Positions 25,132-34,014 of a DNA stretch of 64,000 bases are shown in pieces. The DNA is from a virus. The notes under the pieces were generated by a model that had not been told where the DNA came from, made no database searches, and was given only the letters and a program-made list of their open reading frames with translations. The stretch covers positions 92,134-156,133 of the IMG/VR virus record IMGVR_UViG_3300045971_000438, one strand, 5' to 3'. The translations under genes were made by a program, and so were the position numbers. Positions within the stretch are counted from its first letter, which is position 1; every line of letters begins with the position of its first letter.

Positions 25132-27341
25132 TGGCTATTGAAGACCTTGCGGTCACTTATACAGTTTCTGCCACTTTAACTTTTTCTTTTGAAAGAGCTA
25201 AGATTATTCCTCAATTAATTGAAGGGTATACTAGTTCAGAATTTGTTTTCAATCCTTATTCTGATAGATTTGATCCTTGTGTAAATTACTACCATAGCTA
25301 TGGTATTGATCCAATAAGTGTTAATCTTACTGGTTTAGGACATTTAATTTATGTAGGTTATAATACAGAACTTTTTCAAGAGGAATTAACTTTTGATGGT
25401 TCTTCTGTAGCTTCTTTATCTCAAATACCTATAAGTAATGTGCTTATGGGTGTTGAGAGTCGTTATTTTGAAAAAATAACAGAAACATTTAATATGGGTG
25501 AAATCACTTATACTGCATCCAGTTTTTCTCCTGTATTAAAATATAATTCTATAGCTAATGAAATAAGTGTTTCTGACAATCCAGATGTTTTAGTAAAATA
25601 TTATGGAAAGATTGTTGTAAAATACAATGTTCATAAAAATACATATAAAGTTTCTTTTAAAGGTATTCCATGTTATGATTTTGCTGGTTACGTTCCAACA
25701 ACCAGTCAAATGGGTTCATCTACTTTACCTTCAGGAAGTGGAAATAGTGGAGTTACAGTTACTAATGCCAGTTATTTTTCTGGTGGGACAAGTTATGTGA
25801 CACAAGATAATGTTATTACTTATACTACACAACTAACTCCAAATGATCTCATATTGACAAATGAGAATTATACTCTTGCAGCTATCTTTTTAACAGGTAT
25901 ATCTACTATATCAGGAAAAAGAAATCAGAATTGTTGTGCTAGACCGACTTATGCGGGTGGTGTTGTAACAGGTGTTTCTGGAGATAATAATGAGGCTTTT
26001 GGTTGTACTACTGTTGTAAGTCTTTATGGGGATAATCCTGATTCAGTTTCTGATAAAAATAATAATGCAAGTGTAGGATATATGGGTTACTCTAAAGAAG
26101 GAGTTATTGAGACTTTAGAATTTAATGGATCTACATCAGTATCTTTAAAATATATTCCTATTGGTATCCCTAGTATTATAGAAAAATCTGATTTTGAAAG
26201 TATCGGAACTTATGCTAATGGTAGTGGTACATCCAATGTTCCACATAGTGGACTTGGATATAATCCATTTACTAATTCTTATGAAATAATTCCAACATCA
26301 GGTATAAGTAATGCTCAATTTTTTGGAACTATGGTTATTGGTTATGAGAGTGAAAGATATGATTATGCAGTAACTTTTAGCCAAAATAATTGCCCTGAAA
26401 ATACAGATACTGAAGCTGAAAGGAAAAGAAAAGAAGATTTATCTAAAGCATTTCTTGTTATTACTTGGGGTCCTACTCATAAAACATCGCTGACTGTAAG
26501 TAGAGACAGTTCTTGTTGCCCTAAACAAAAACCAGGAAAATCAATAGAATCATATACAGTTAAAGTAGAACATGCATCTTTTTGTAATTCTTTTAAATCT
26601 AAAAAAGAAGTTTCACAAAGTGCATTAACAGGTTATACAGCTAGAGTAGATATAACAGATTATATTTTAGTACATAATTTTGGTGAATATGATTTTGATT
26701 TAGATGCTTATACAATAGAAGATGGAACTTTTGGTAAAGCTAAACAAGATTCTGGTGGAGAATCTTCAGTAGGTGAAGTTGCAAAAGCACTGGATATTTC
26801 TTTTTCAAAGGTTTTTAGAAAAGAAGTTTTAATAAGACAACAATTATCTTTAAAAGAATCTAGTACGGCAACTTTAGATGGAATACCAAAACAACCCAAT
26901 TGGAAAGAAATTGTTCCATTAAAATCTATTCTTCCACAAAAATATGAACTCTATGTTTGTTTTGGTGTAAAAACTGAAGAAGTATATACAGGAGAGTACA
27001 ATTATTCTACACACACTTTTAATATTACTGGAGTCAAACAACTAAAAGCTAATGAAGTTTGTATCGTTAATTCTTTAAATATAGAAATGTTAGTATCTGG
27101 AGTTATAGAAGTTTCGTATTATACAACTATCTGTATTTATGAGATAATGTATACTTTAGGTTCTTCTAATCCAGCACCTAGTGTAACAGAATCAAGATAT
27201 AGAATTAGTTTTGTAAGTGACGATATTGTTTTAAATGGAGAATGTAAGTCTGATATAAAATCTATAAATGTGGTCAGTAAGAAAAAACTGAATAAAAGTT
27301 TTAAAGAATTTTTTGATTCATGTAAGACATGTAATCCTTGA
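25131..27341 (+). CDS. Tail-tip protein, unknown family, 736 aa
   Basis: A large beta-rich protein with duplicated-looking modules. Two segments share SVxLTGLGHLIYVGYNTE-like strands and a form such as FDGSSVASLSQIPI versus FNGSTSVSLKYIPI, suggesting two or three related domains. Scattered Cys pairs (NQNCCARP, SSCCPKQKPG, C-terminal SCKTCNP) are unusual for a cytoplasmic phage structural protein. There is no signal peptide. Start overlaps the previous stop. The likely role is a tail-tip or fibre-anchoring protein, inferred from context only. Confidence 0.6.
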   Translation: MAIEDLAVTYTVSATLTFSFERAKIIPQLIEGYTSSEFVFNPYSDRFDPCVNYYHSYGIDPISVNLTGLGHLIYVGYNTELFQEELTFDGSSVASLSQIPISNVLMGVESRYFEKITETFNMGEITYTASSFSPVLKYNSIANEISVSDNPDVLVKYYGKIVVKYNVHKNTYKVSFKGIPCYDFAGYVPTTSQMGSSTLPSGSGNSGVTVTNASYFSGGTSYVTQDNVITYTTQLTPNDLILTNENYTLAAIFLTGISTISGKRNQNCCARPTYAGGVVTGVSGDNNEAFGCTTVVSLYGDNPDSVSDKNNNASVGYMGYSKEGVIETLEFNGSTSVSLKYIPIGIPSIIEKSDFESIGTYANGSGTSNVPHSGLGYNPFTNSYEIIPTSGISNAQFFGTMVIGYESERYDYAVTFSQNNCPENTDTEAERKRKEDLSKAFLVITWGPTHKTSLTVSRDSSCCPKQKPGKSIESYTVKVEHASFCNSFKSKKEVSQSALTGYTARVDITDYILVHNFGEYDFDLDAYTIEDGTFGKAKQDSGGESSVGEVAKALDISFSKVFRKEVLIRQQLSLKESSTATLDGIPKQPNWKEIVPLKSILPQKYELYVCFGVKTEEVYTGEYNYSTHTFNITGVKQLKANEVCIVNSLNIEMLVSGVIEVSYYTTICIYEIMYTLGSSNPAPSVTESRYRISFVSDDIVLNGECKSDIKSINVVSKKKLNKSFKEFFDSCKTCNP

Positions 27342-27368
27342 AATTAAGTTTAATAAAGGAAAAATAAA

Positions 27369-27725
27369 GTGATTGAGTATAAACGAAAATATTCCATTCT
27401 TAATTTAACTGATTTAGGATTGTTTCATGACGGTCAATTGCCTCCTGATTACGATGGTTCAGTATTAAAGATAGAAGTTGTTCATAGAATTTTATTTGTA
27501 AATGAATTTACGGGTGAGTTGTTTACGATGACATTTAATCCTCCTGATGCAAAAAATTCTAGTAAAACTGTTACTCCATATACAAAAGATGAAATAAAGT
27601 TAAGAACTGCTGATGTTAATGAAGAACATGAGGATGGCAACCATTATTTTCCTAAAAGAGTAAAAGATTTGGCTGATTTTTTTATAGCAGATATAGAAAA
27701 AGATGGTGAGTCAAAGGTCATTTAG
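27369..27725 (+). CDS. Hypothetical tail-region protein, 118 aa
   Basis: GTG start with an AGGA Shine-Dalgarno. A small protein with an N-terminal strand pattern (YSILNLTDLGLFHDG, then KIEVVHRILFVNEFTGELF) and an acidic helical C-terminus. No family recognised. The stop is immediately followed by the next ATG. It belongs to the tail-tip operon by position and codon style. Confidence 0.55.
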   Translation: MIEYKRKYSILNLTDLGLFHDGQLPPDYDGSVLKIEVVHRILFVNEFTGELFTMTFNPPDAKNSSKTVTPYTKDEIKLRTADVNEEHEDGNHYFPKRVKDLADFFIADIEKDGESKVI

Positions 27726-28385
27726 ATGTTTAGAATCAGTTCTTTTTTAGATACGGATACTACAATAGATTCTGAGGGAAATAATTACTTTGTTTTAGAC
27801 AGTCCCTATTCTTTTCCAGTAGCCAATGTGGTTAATTTTTTATTGGATCCTAACGTGAATATAATAGTTAATTCTACTTTTGAAAGTCTTGATAACTTCA
27901 GTACATCTTCAATATTGTTTCAAAAAGTGTATTATGAATTTTCTTCTGCTTTTAATTTCTTAACTACTTTAAATACAATTAAAGTTAAAGATAGTCTTAT
28001 TTGTTTAGATGATTTTTATAAAGTAACATCACCTTTGGAATGTTTTGAAAGATTCCAAATAAATAATTTTTATGAGTTTTTAGATAATGAAGCATTTATT
28101 ATAAAGAATGGTTTAGATATTTTTACAAATGGATTACTTGTAAAGAATTTTTGCAGTTCTTTAGATCCATATACAGTTTTTGTTACAGATACTATAGAAT
28201 TAACAGATACGTATGTTAATCCAGTATTTTCATTTTTAGATTCTTTATACGACTGTAAAAATACTGTATCTGCTGAATTAGCAGTTTTAGAAGATTTTGT
28301 AGATAGAGTTCCAGTTTCAAAAGCATTTGAATTTTTACAAGATTCAAAAGTAACTCCACCTTTTTCAATCACGATGACTAATTAA
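27726..28385 (+). CDS. Hypothetical tail-region protein, 219 aa
   Basis: Phe-, Leu- and Asp-rich, with recurring short units of the type LDxFxxxT and ESLDNFST, perhaps a low-grade repeat of 25-30 residues. No recognisable domain, membrane segment or signal peptide. It starts directly after the upstream stop and ends five bases before the hub gene. The unusual composition hints at an extended or beta-repeat structure; the role is unknown. Confidence 0.55.
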   Translation: MFRISSFLDTDTTIDSEGNNYFVLDSPYSFPVANVVNFLLDPNVNIIVNSTFESLDNFSTSSILFQKVYYEFSSAFNFLTTLNTIKVKDSLICLDDFYKVTSPLECFERFQINNFYEFLDNEAFIIKNGLDIFTNGLLVKNFCSSLDPYTVFVTDTIELTDTYVNPVFSFLDSLYDCKNTVSAELAVLEDFVDRVPVSKAFEFLQDSKVTPPFSITMTN

Positions 28386-28390
28386 GATTC

Positions 28391-29524
28391 ATGGCTTTAA
28401 TTACTTTCAGTTTTGTATCTTTAGATATATCAATAGACGAAAATAGTCCTTATTGGGATTGTGCTGCTGTCATAGCAGACTATTCTCAATTTGAAAGTAT
28501 TAATGAAGGTGATTCTTTTAATGTATCTATATCGGGTGAAATTTGGACATTTATTATTGTCAGTAAAAAAGAAGATAGAAATTCACCTGCCATACCTAAT
28601 TTTACAATTACAGGTAGATCTGATACATGTTTATTAGACCCACCTTATAAGCTTCCACTCATTTATGTGATGCAAGAAGATAGCAGTGCTAAAGAAGTGG
28701 TATCTGCTTTATTAGAACATAGACCTGTGACTTGGCTGTTAAAAGATTCTGTCGGTGCAGAATTAGATTGGACTTTAGATATGTTCAGTATCGCTGAAAG
28801 TGGTTCTAGCAGATTGGATTGCGCTAAGAAAATAGTTGAAGCGGCTGGTGGAGTTTTAGAATGTGAGCCTGATGGAACTGTGGTAGTTAGACCTTTGTTT
28901 TCTATATCTCCTTGGCAATATGATACAATAGTTGCAGATCATTCATTTACAGATGTTGAAAATTTACTTAATCTGTCTTTTGATTATACTTTAGAATCAT
29001 TTTATGATTGGGTAAGAGTTAGAAATGTAGACCATTCTACTATATACGCTCCTACTGATAAAATAGAAATGATTTTCAATTTAACAGATGATGGAACTAA
29101 TTTTATTGAGAGTAGGTCTGAGAATTTACATGGATGGTTAAGAGTTTATCCATTTCCATACAGAAATATGGAAGTTAAAACAACAGGATCTTTAGCTGTA
29201 GTAAAAATAGATTTTGCTACTAAAAAAGAAGAATATAGAGTAGTTCCTAGAGAATTTATAGAGATAATTAAAGGTGCGGGCAATACTCAGTTTCCTATTT
29301 ATGATATTTTAGAGTTTCGTTGGCAAGCAGAAGATTTAGGCCCATTGACATTCAATCCTTATACCACGGTTTTATTTTCTACTAAGGCAACGCCAGGTTA
29401 TTCTACAGTAATGGTCACGTATAGAACACGGTGTTATAAATGGGCAGTAATTGCTACTATGCCAGAACTTTTTTCAAAATACGAGACTCAAATTCTTTTG
29501 GTGGATCCAAGTGCCATTAAGTGA
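28391..29524 (+). CDS. Baseplate hub-like protein, putative
   Basis: The protein has the feel of phage hub proteins (T4 gp27 / late control protein D group), which form the trimeric centre of the tail tip. An N-terminal strand-rich half contains FNVSISGEIWTFIIVSKKED and FTITGRSDTCLLDPP. A middle helix RLDCAKKIVEAAGGVLECEPDG is followed by TVVVRPLF, a pattern common in that fold. Several small tail-tip genes surround it, including an OB-like one at 30985. Direct homology cannot be shown here, so moderate confidence. Confidence 0.6.
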   Translation: MALITFSFVSLDISIDENSPYWDCAAVIADYSQFESINEGDSFNVSISGEIWTFIIVSKKEDRNSPAIPNFTITGRSDTCLLDPPYKLPLIYVMQEDSSAKEVVSALLEHRPVTWLLKDSVGAELDWTLDMFSIAESGSSRLDCAKKIVEAAGGVLECEPDGTVVVRPLFSISPWQYDTIVADHSFTDVENLLNLSFDYTLESFYDWVRVRNVDHSTIYAPTDKIEMIFNLTDDGTNFIESRSENLHGWLRVYPFPYRNMEVKTTGSLAVVKIDFATKKEEYRVVPREFIEIIKGAGNTQFPIYDILEFRWQAEDLGPLTFNPYTTVLFSTKATPGYSTVMVTYRTRCYKWAVIATMPELFSKYETQILLVDPSAIK

Positions 29525-30050
29525 AATTAGCCAGTTTTTAAATACAGATGTTGCAGTCGGGTTCAATAGCGAAACGTTGCCTGGAAATATTATTTTAGAA
29601 GAGGACAGTAATTATAATTTAAATTCATTTCCTGGATCAACTCAAAGATTTTTTTTATATACAAGTATTGGAGTTACTAACATACAGGTATCCAGTACTT
29701 TAGGCAGTCTTAGATATTTAAAAGATTACACTGTTAAAAAGGAAGAGATGGCCACTATTACTAACCAAGGATATCTTAATTTAAAATATCCAATTACTCC
29801 AGGAACAATACCTAATTTTATGGTAATTGGTAAACCGCTTAATTATGGTGGTATAGAACAACGACGAGACAAAACTTGGCTAGTGAAAGCCCAAGACTTG
29901 AATAAGAACTACATGATGGTTATTTTATTAGTGGATTATATGACGACGAGACAGCATTGGGAGTTAAGTAATACTTTTTTCCCATTGGCTAGTTACGAAA
30001 TTGGAATTTTAGCAACGGGAACTAATCCGCTTTTGAAAAAGAGTTCATAA
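29511..30050 (+). CDS. Hypothetical tail-tip protein, 179 aa
   Basis: I use GTG 29511 (N-terminus MPLSEISQFLNTDVAVGF), which overlaps the hub gene by 14 bases; the frame is open further upstream but inside the hub gene. A beta-rich protein with TSIGVTNIQVSSTLG and a conserved-looking QRRDKTWLVKAQD stretch. No known family. Two bases separate it from the next gene, indicating an operon. Confidence 0.55.
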   Translation: MPLSEISQFLNTDVAVGFNSETLPGNIILEEDSNYNLNSFPGSTQRFFLYTSIGVTNIQVSSTLGSLRYLKDYTVKKEEMATITNQGYLNLKYPITPGTIPNFMVIGKPLNYGGIEQRRDKTWLVKAQDLNKNYMMVILLVDYMTTRQHWELSNTFFPLASYEIGILATGTNPLLKKSS

Positions 30051-30051
30051 A

Positions 30052-30612
30052 ATGCCCATAGTACCTATTACTCAGCAACAGATTGTAACTGCGAACTTAA
30101 GTGTCACGTTTACAGTGTCAGGGGCATCTTCTTTAAAAGCAGAAATAGATTCTCGTCATAGTGGTGGTAATGCGGGTAAAACCAGTTTTAAGCCAGGCGA
30201 CGAGGTATCTTGGTTGCTGTTTAGAAGTCCGGCAGTCTATTTAGATCAGATTATTACCAGTGCGGGTACTACATCGGGTTCCATAATTGATAGCAAAGGT
30301 GGAACGGGGGAGTCTATACCCGTTAAAGAATTTTTATCTTTAGCGGGAGTTTATGATGTGTCTTTAGAGTACCCGTATTATTCCAATTTTTCGTATGAAT
30401 GGGTAGGTACTCCAGGTGCCACTGTTATAGAAACTCCACCTATTGGATCAACTCAACTCAATTTTAAAGGTACAAGTAAATACGGGGCTATAGGTTATTT
30501 AATAATAAAATATAACACGTTAGGAGAAGTAAATCGGTTAGTGTCTACTTACTTACCCTATTTACAATATGATATAGTAGTCTATATAGGTGGACATGAT
30601 CCTAATCTTTAA
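30052..30612 (+). CDS. Hypothetical tail-tip protein, 186 aa
   Basis: A beta-rich protein starting MPIVPITQQQIVTANLSVTF, with a Gly/Ser-rich middle and an acidic-aromatic end. The internal motif VSLEYPYYSNFSYEWVGTPG could be an Ig-like or receptor-facing strand pair. No family identified; it is one of four short genes between hub and fibre cassettes, a place where baseplate wedge or spike-associated proteins are often encoded. Confidence 0.55.
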   Translation: MPIVPITQQQIVTANLSVTFTVSGASSLKAEIDSRHSGGNAGKTSFKPGDEVSWLLFRSPAVYLDQIITSAGTTSGSIIDSKGGTGESIPVKEFLSLAGVYDVSLEYPYYSNFSYEWVGTPGATVIETPPIGSTQLNFKGTSKYGAIGYLIIKYNTLGEVNRLVSTYLPYLQYDIVVYIGGHDPNL

Positions 30613-30628
30613 ATTCAAGGTGAATTAA

Positions 30629-30982
30629 TTGATTGTTACAGATATTGTTGTTCAGAGGCCAAATGCTTTCCCATATAAAGCAGAAGACATATTTGATATT
30701 TTGATCCAGGGTAAAGAATGTGCCTTAGCTAGAGGACGGTCTTTTCTTGATGAAAAAGGTACAGGTACCCAAGTTGTTTCATTTGATATTCCATACGTAC
30801 CTAATTTAAGATTAGGACAAATAGTCCAAGTTTCAGATTCATTTTTAGCTTTGACTTGGCGAGCTAAAATAGTATCTATCAGTCATAAGATTCAAATAGG
30901 ATCTGGTTCTTCATTGCTATTGACCACAAATTTGAAAGTAAAAAAACCATCCACTTATTTTGTTCCCGCTTCGGAGTTCTAA
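30629..30982 (+). CDS. Hypothetical tail-tip protein, 117 aa
   Basis: TTG start with an AAGGTG ribosome-binding site. The sequence is strand-rich (FSYKAED-like start, VVSFDIPYVPNLRLGQIVQV, then ALTWRAKIVSISHKIQ). A pattern of 'path/interface' strands around RLGQIVQVSD recalls the last domain of gp27/gpD-like hub proteins, so it may be a split-off hub domain. This is an impression only. Two bases separate it from the next start. Confidence 0.55.
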   Translation: MIVTDIVVQRPNAFPYKAEDIFDILIQGKECALARGRSFLDEKGTGTQVVSFDIPYVPNLRLGQIVQVSDSFLALTWRAKIVSISHKIQIGSGSSLLLTTNLKVKKPSTYFVPASEF

Positions 30983-30984
30983 TC

Positions 30985-31218
30985 ATGAGTCTTGTAAACG
31001 ATTTAAAATCAGTGTTTAATCCAAGTAAATCTTATGTGACGGGTAATGTTATATCTGTAGAAGTAGATAGGGCTATTGTCAGTACTATTAATGGTCGAGC
31101 GAATTGTGGCATAGGTATATTGTCTACTTTAAAAGCGAATGATAAAGTCCATATTGAGGACGGCACTATCATAGGTAAGTTGTCTGATGAAAAATCTCTT
31201 ACCAAACACTTCGTTTGA
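30985..31218 (+). CDS. Small OB-fold-like tail protein, 77 aa
   Basis: The core VTGNVISVEVDRAIVSTINGRA, then DKVHIEDGTIIGKLS is a short five-strand pattern resembling the OB domain of phage spike/gpV-type proteins, which connect hub and spike. At 77 residues it would be just that domain. It sits at the end of the hub cluster, where a spike-linked OB protein fits. No catalytic or metal motif is visible. Confidence 0.5.
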   Translation: MSLVNDLKSVFNPSKSYVTGNVISVEVDRAIVSTINGRANCGIGILSTLKANDKVHIEDGTIIGKLSDEKSLTKHFV

Positions 31219-31345
31219 AAACGCGTCTTGCTGGCACGAAAATCGTTGTCTAAGCCACGTTCTTTTTATGAGTGGTGTACTGGTGTTAGTTAATGAAAAC
31301 TCCAAGCTTAAATCGAATATTTTGAAGGTGGCATTGTGGCAGTAA
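31187..31345 (+). CDS. Possible 52-aa ORF filling the gap before the first fibre cassette
   Basis: An ATG at 31187 opens a frame that crosses the 117-base gap and stops just inside the next gene. It overlaps both neighbours and has only a distant AGG as ribosome-binding site. The middle (ENASCWHENRCLSHVLF) uses codons and Cys/His/Trp residues unlike the neighbours. It may be chance. Confidence 0.2.
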   Translation: MKNLLPNTSFENASCWHENRCLSHVLFMSGVLVLVNENSKLKSNILKVALWQ

Positions 31346-32457
31346 TGGTTTTTAGAAATACAGATACTGGAGTCCCTGATCCTGGATTAAAAAGTGACAG
31401 TGCTTCAGGTATGTTTGTCAATTTTTTAGATAAATGTCTGGTTACTGGATTTGGTGGTGCAAGCATTTCATCTATTACTAGAAGTGGGTCTGTTGTAACT
31501 GTGGTGACAGCTACTGCTCATGGTTTGGCTCCTACATTACAGACTTATAGGTATGTTTTAATAGCAGGAGTAGAGCAAACAGAGTATAATGGCACGTTTA
31601 AGGCCACAATCATCAATACAACCACTTTTACTTATCCAATAACAACAACTCCTATATCACCTGGAACCAGTTCTACTGCAATGACTGTTAAAATTGCTCC
31701 GGCTGGTTGGACTAAACCATTTACGGGAACAAATAGTGCCGCATTTAAACAGCCTGCTGGTTCAAATGGAATGTATCTTTTTGTGGAAGATACTGTAGGT
31801 ATTAATGGGTTGCTTTATCGTGGTTATGAAACCATGTCTAACATTGGTACAGGAACAAATCCATTTCCTGCAGGTGCTTACCTTAGTTGGTATAAATGGA
31901 GTACATCGGGTATTGATTGGGTATTCATTACTAATGGGAAGTTTTTTTATTTTATATCGTTGTGTTCTTATACTTCTTATTATAGTTATTGGGTGATTGC
32001 TTTTGGGGATTTCACTTCGTATTTAATAGCTCCAGATAATTATAATACTATTTTAATAGGTAATGCTCTTTCTACTCAAGCATGTAATTTTATGTGTCTT
32101 GGTAATGGAACTGGACGTTATATCGCTAGATCTTGGGCTCAAACAGGAGCTGCTTTTTCTTTTGCAAATTGGACTGATGGTATATCAGGAGCTTATATAG
32201 GTGGACAAGGTTTTAGTTATCCAGAACCTAATAGAAATGCTTTTATAGTATCTCCTGTTTATATTAATGATGGTTGTAAACGAGGAGTATTACCTGGATT
32301 TCTTAATCCATTACATGCAGCAAGAATATTTGCTGATCTTGATTTTATTCAAGGTACAGGTGATTATGCAGGCAGACTTTATCTTTATAAATATCTTGGA
32401 GGTTCTAATGCTCCTGCTAATACTGCTGCTCTGTTTGAAGTTTCGGACACTTGGTAA
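31336..32457 (+). CDS. Tail fibre/receptor-region protein, family A copy 1 (373 aa)
   Basis: Start is GTG 31336. First of five paralogues (31336, 32833, 35194, 52643, 56604). Shared landmarks are the opening FRNTDTGVP, a CLVTGFG block near residue 35, IAPAGWTKPFTGTNSAAF near 120, then LYRGYETMSNIGTG and a long aromatic strand region. Residues 45-115 form an inserted domain (SITRSGSVVTVVTATAHG) present also in copies 2 and 3 but not 4 and 5. Family function is not known to me; repeated occurrence beside lectin-like genes points to host recognition or fibre structure. Confidence 0.7.
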   Translation: MAVMVFRNTDTGVPDPGLKSDSASGMFVNFLDKCLVTGFGGASISSITRSGSVVTVVTATAHGLAPTLQTYRYVLIAGVEQTEYNGTFKATIINTTTFTYPITTTPISPGTSSTAMTVKIAPAGWTKPFTGTNSAAFKQPAGSNGMYLFVEDTVGINGLLYRGYETMSNIGTGTNPFPAGAYLSWYKWSTSGIDWVFITNGKFFYFISLCSYTSYYSYWVIAFGDFTSYLIAPDNYNTILIGNALSTQACNFMCLGNGTGRYIARSWAQTGAAFSFANWTDGISGAYIGGQGFSYPEPNRNAFIVSPVYINDGCKRGVLPGFLNPLHAARIFADLDFIQGTGDYAGRLYLYKYLGGSNAPANTAALFEVSDTW

Positions 32458-32463
32458 ATAGTT

Positions 32464-32820
32464 ATGGCAACAATAACTCCAACTAACATGTTATGTCTTT
32501 CAAATGATATTCCTATATATTGTTCACCTTGGATTGAATATTGGGATTCTAAAGCCTGTTTTATTCCTGATGTGACTGGTTCTATATCAGGAGTAGTCAC
32601 TCTTAAAGGTGTACTTATGCCAGGTGAACTGGTGTCTTTGTATTACAGACCTAATGGTAAGAAAATAGGATCTGTTTTAACTGATAATAATGGATCTTTT
32701 ACTTTTCAGCATCTGGATAAAAACAGTAACCAATACTACGCAGTTGCCAGACTAAAAGGAACCTATATAGAGCCAGAAAAATACAACGCTCTAATTTACG
32801 ATCTGCTTCAACCAATTTAA
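32464..32820 (+). CDS. Family B tail protein, short form with carboxypeptidase-regulatory-like domain (118 aa)
   Basis: The C-terminal 75 residues (SISGVVTLKGVLMPGELVSL, then a Gly-Ser-Phe-Thr-Phe turn and YNALIYDLLQPI) are a small beta-sandwich of the carboxypeptidase-regulatory-like type. The same domain ends the proteins at 34015, 36358 and 57361. Here it lacks the LamG lectin region that precedes it in the longer relatives, so it looks like a reduced B partner. It lies seven bases after family A copy 1. Confidence 0.65.
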   Translation: MATITPTNMLCLSNDIPIYCSPWIEYWDSKACFIPDVTGSISGVVTLKGVLMPGELVSLYYRPNGKKIGSVLTDNNGSFTFQHLDKNSNQYYAVARLKGTYIEPEKYNALIYDLLQPI

Positions 32821-32832
32821 AGAGATAAGAAA

Positions 32833-34011
32833 ATGAGTGGAACCACCATTGTCACACTAAGATCTACAGATACAGGAGCACCACGATTATCTGGTACAGC
32901 AGGAGATATAATTGCTTTATTTGATGCCTGTCTTATCAATGGCTATAACAGTAAAACAGTTCTAAGTATGGTTAGAACTAATCAGACTGTTACTGTCTAT
33001 TTTGCTACTGCACATAATCTTGCAGGAGATGGGGTTACTAAAGTTTTAATATCGGGAGCAGATCAAGTTGAATATAACGGAATATTTAAAATAAGTAATA
33101 TCCAGGCTTCATCTTTTGATATTACGGTGACAGGGTCACCTTTGTCTCCCGCTACTGGGACTACTATTACATCTAAAGTGGCTCCAGTAGGTTGGTCTAA
33201 GGCTTTTACTGGAACCAATTTAGGTGTGTACAGAAGTTTAGAAAGTACTGCCACCAAATTATATCTTCGTATTGATGATACGGGTACTTTATCTTGTAGA
33301 GCCCGTGGTTTTGAAACCATGTCTGATGTGAATAATGGCAGTGGTTTGTTTCCTACTGATTTACAATTATCGGGTGGTTTGTTTATTCAAAAATCTAATA
33401 GCGCTTCTACTGCTTCACGGCCTTGGATTTTAGTAGGCGATGGGTTTGAGTTTTTCTTTTTTAGTGCAGCGCACGGAAGTTATCCAACTTTATTTTATTC
33501 TTTTCATTTTGGTGATCCAGCATCGGAAATGACCAGTGATCCGTATGGTTGTTTGATTTATGGTGGTAATGCAGATGATACTGGTCAGGCCCCAGCCTTT
33601 TACTGTGGTGTTGCTCCTCAATCTATAACAACTTCTTTAGCTGCCCAGGCAGGTCATTATTACGCTAGGATTTATAATCAACTAGGTGGTAGTGTAGGAG
33701 CTTCTAAATTAGGTTCAAGTGGTTTAGGTGGAACTACAATAGGATATGGTGGTATTTTAACTTATCCTGCACAACATAATAACGGTTTATATATTGCTCC
33801 TATTGTCGTATCAGACACGTATGTCATACGAGGTCAATTGAAAGGACTTTACCAACCATTACATAGAACTCCTTTAGGAAATTGGATACTTGTAGATGTG
33901 AGCTTATCTCCAATAAATAGAAGACTTTATTCTATAGGTACATCTGTAGGAACTCAAGGTAATATTCTTACAGGTGAAGTCCATGTTGACATTGATGGTC
34001 CATGGCGGTAA
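32833..34011 (+). CDS. Tail fibre/receptor-region protein, family A copy 2 (392 aa)
   Basis: Closely related to 35194-36354. It begins with RSTDTGAPRLSGTAGD and holds the inserted Thr/Ala-rich domain (about 45-115). It continues through APVGWSKAFTGTNLGVY, LYLRIDDTG, WILVGDGFEFFFF and ends with RGQLKGLYQPLHRTPLGN and HVDIDGPWR. AGAG Shine-Dalgarno. Its stop is three bases ahead of a LamG-type B gene. The strong N- and C-terminal conservation with variable middle loops fits a receptor-facing module kept on a common base. Confidence 0.72.
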   Translation: MSGTTIVTLRSTDTGAPRLSGTAGDIIALFDACLINGYNSKTVLSMVRTNQTVTVYFATAHNLAGDGVTKVLISGADQVEYNGIFKISNIQASSFDITVTGSPLSPATGTTITSKVAPVGWSKAFTGTNLGVYRSLESTATKLYLRIDDTGTLSCRARGFETMSDVNNGSGLFPTDLQLSGGLFIQKSNSASTASRPWILVGDGFEFFFFSAAHGSYPTLFYSFHFGDPASEMTSDPYGCLIYGGNADDTGQAPAFYCGVAPQSITTSLAAQAGHYYARIYNQLGGSVGASKLGSSGLGGTTIGYGGILTYPAQHNNGLYIAPIVVSDTYVIRGQLKGLYQPLHRTPLGNWILVDVSLSPINRRLYSIGTSVGTQGNILTGEVHVDIDGPWR

Positions 34012-34014
34012 TAC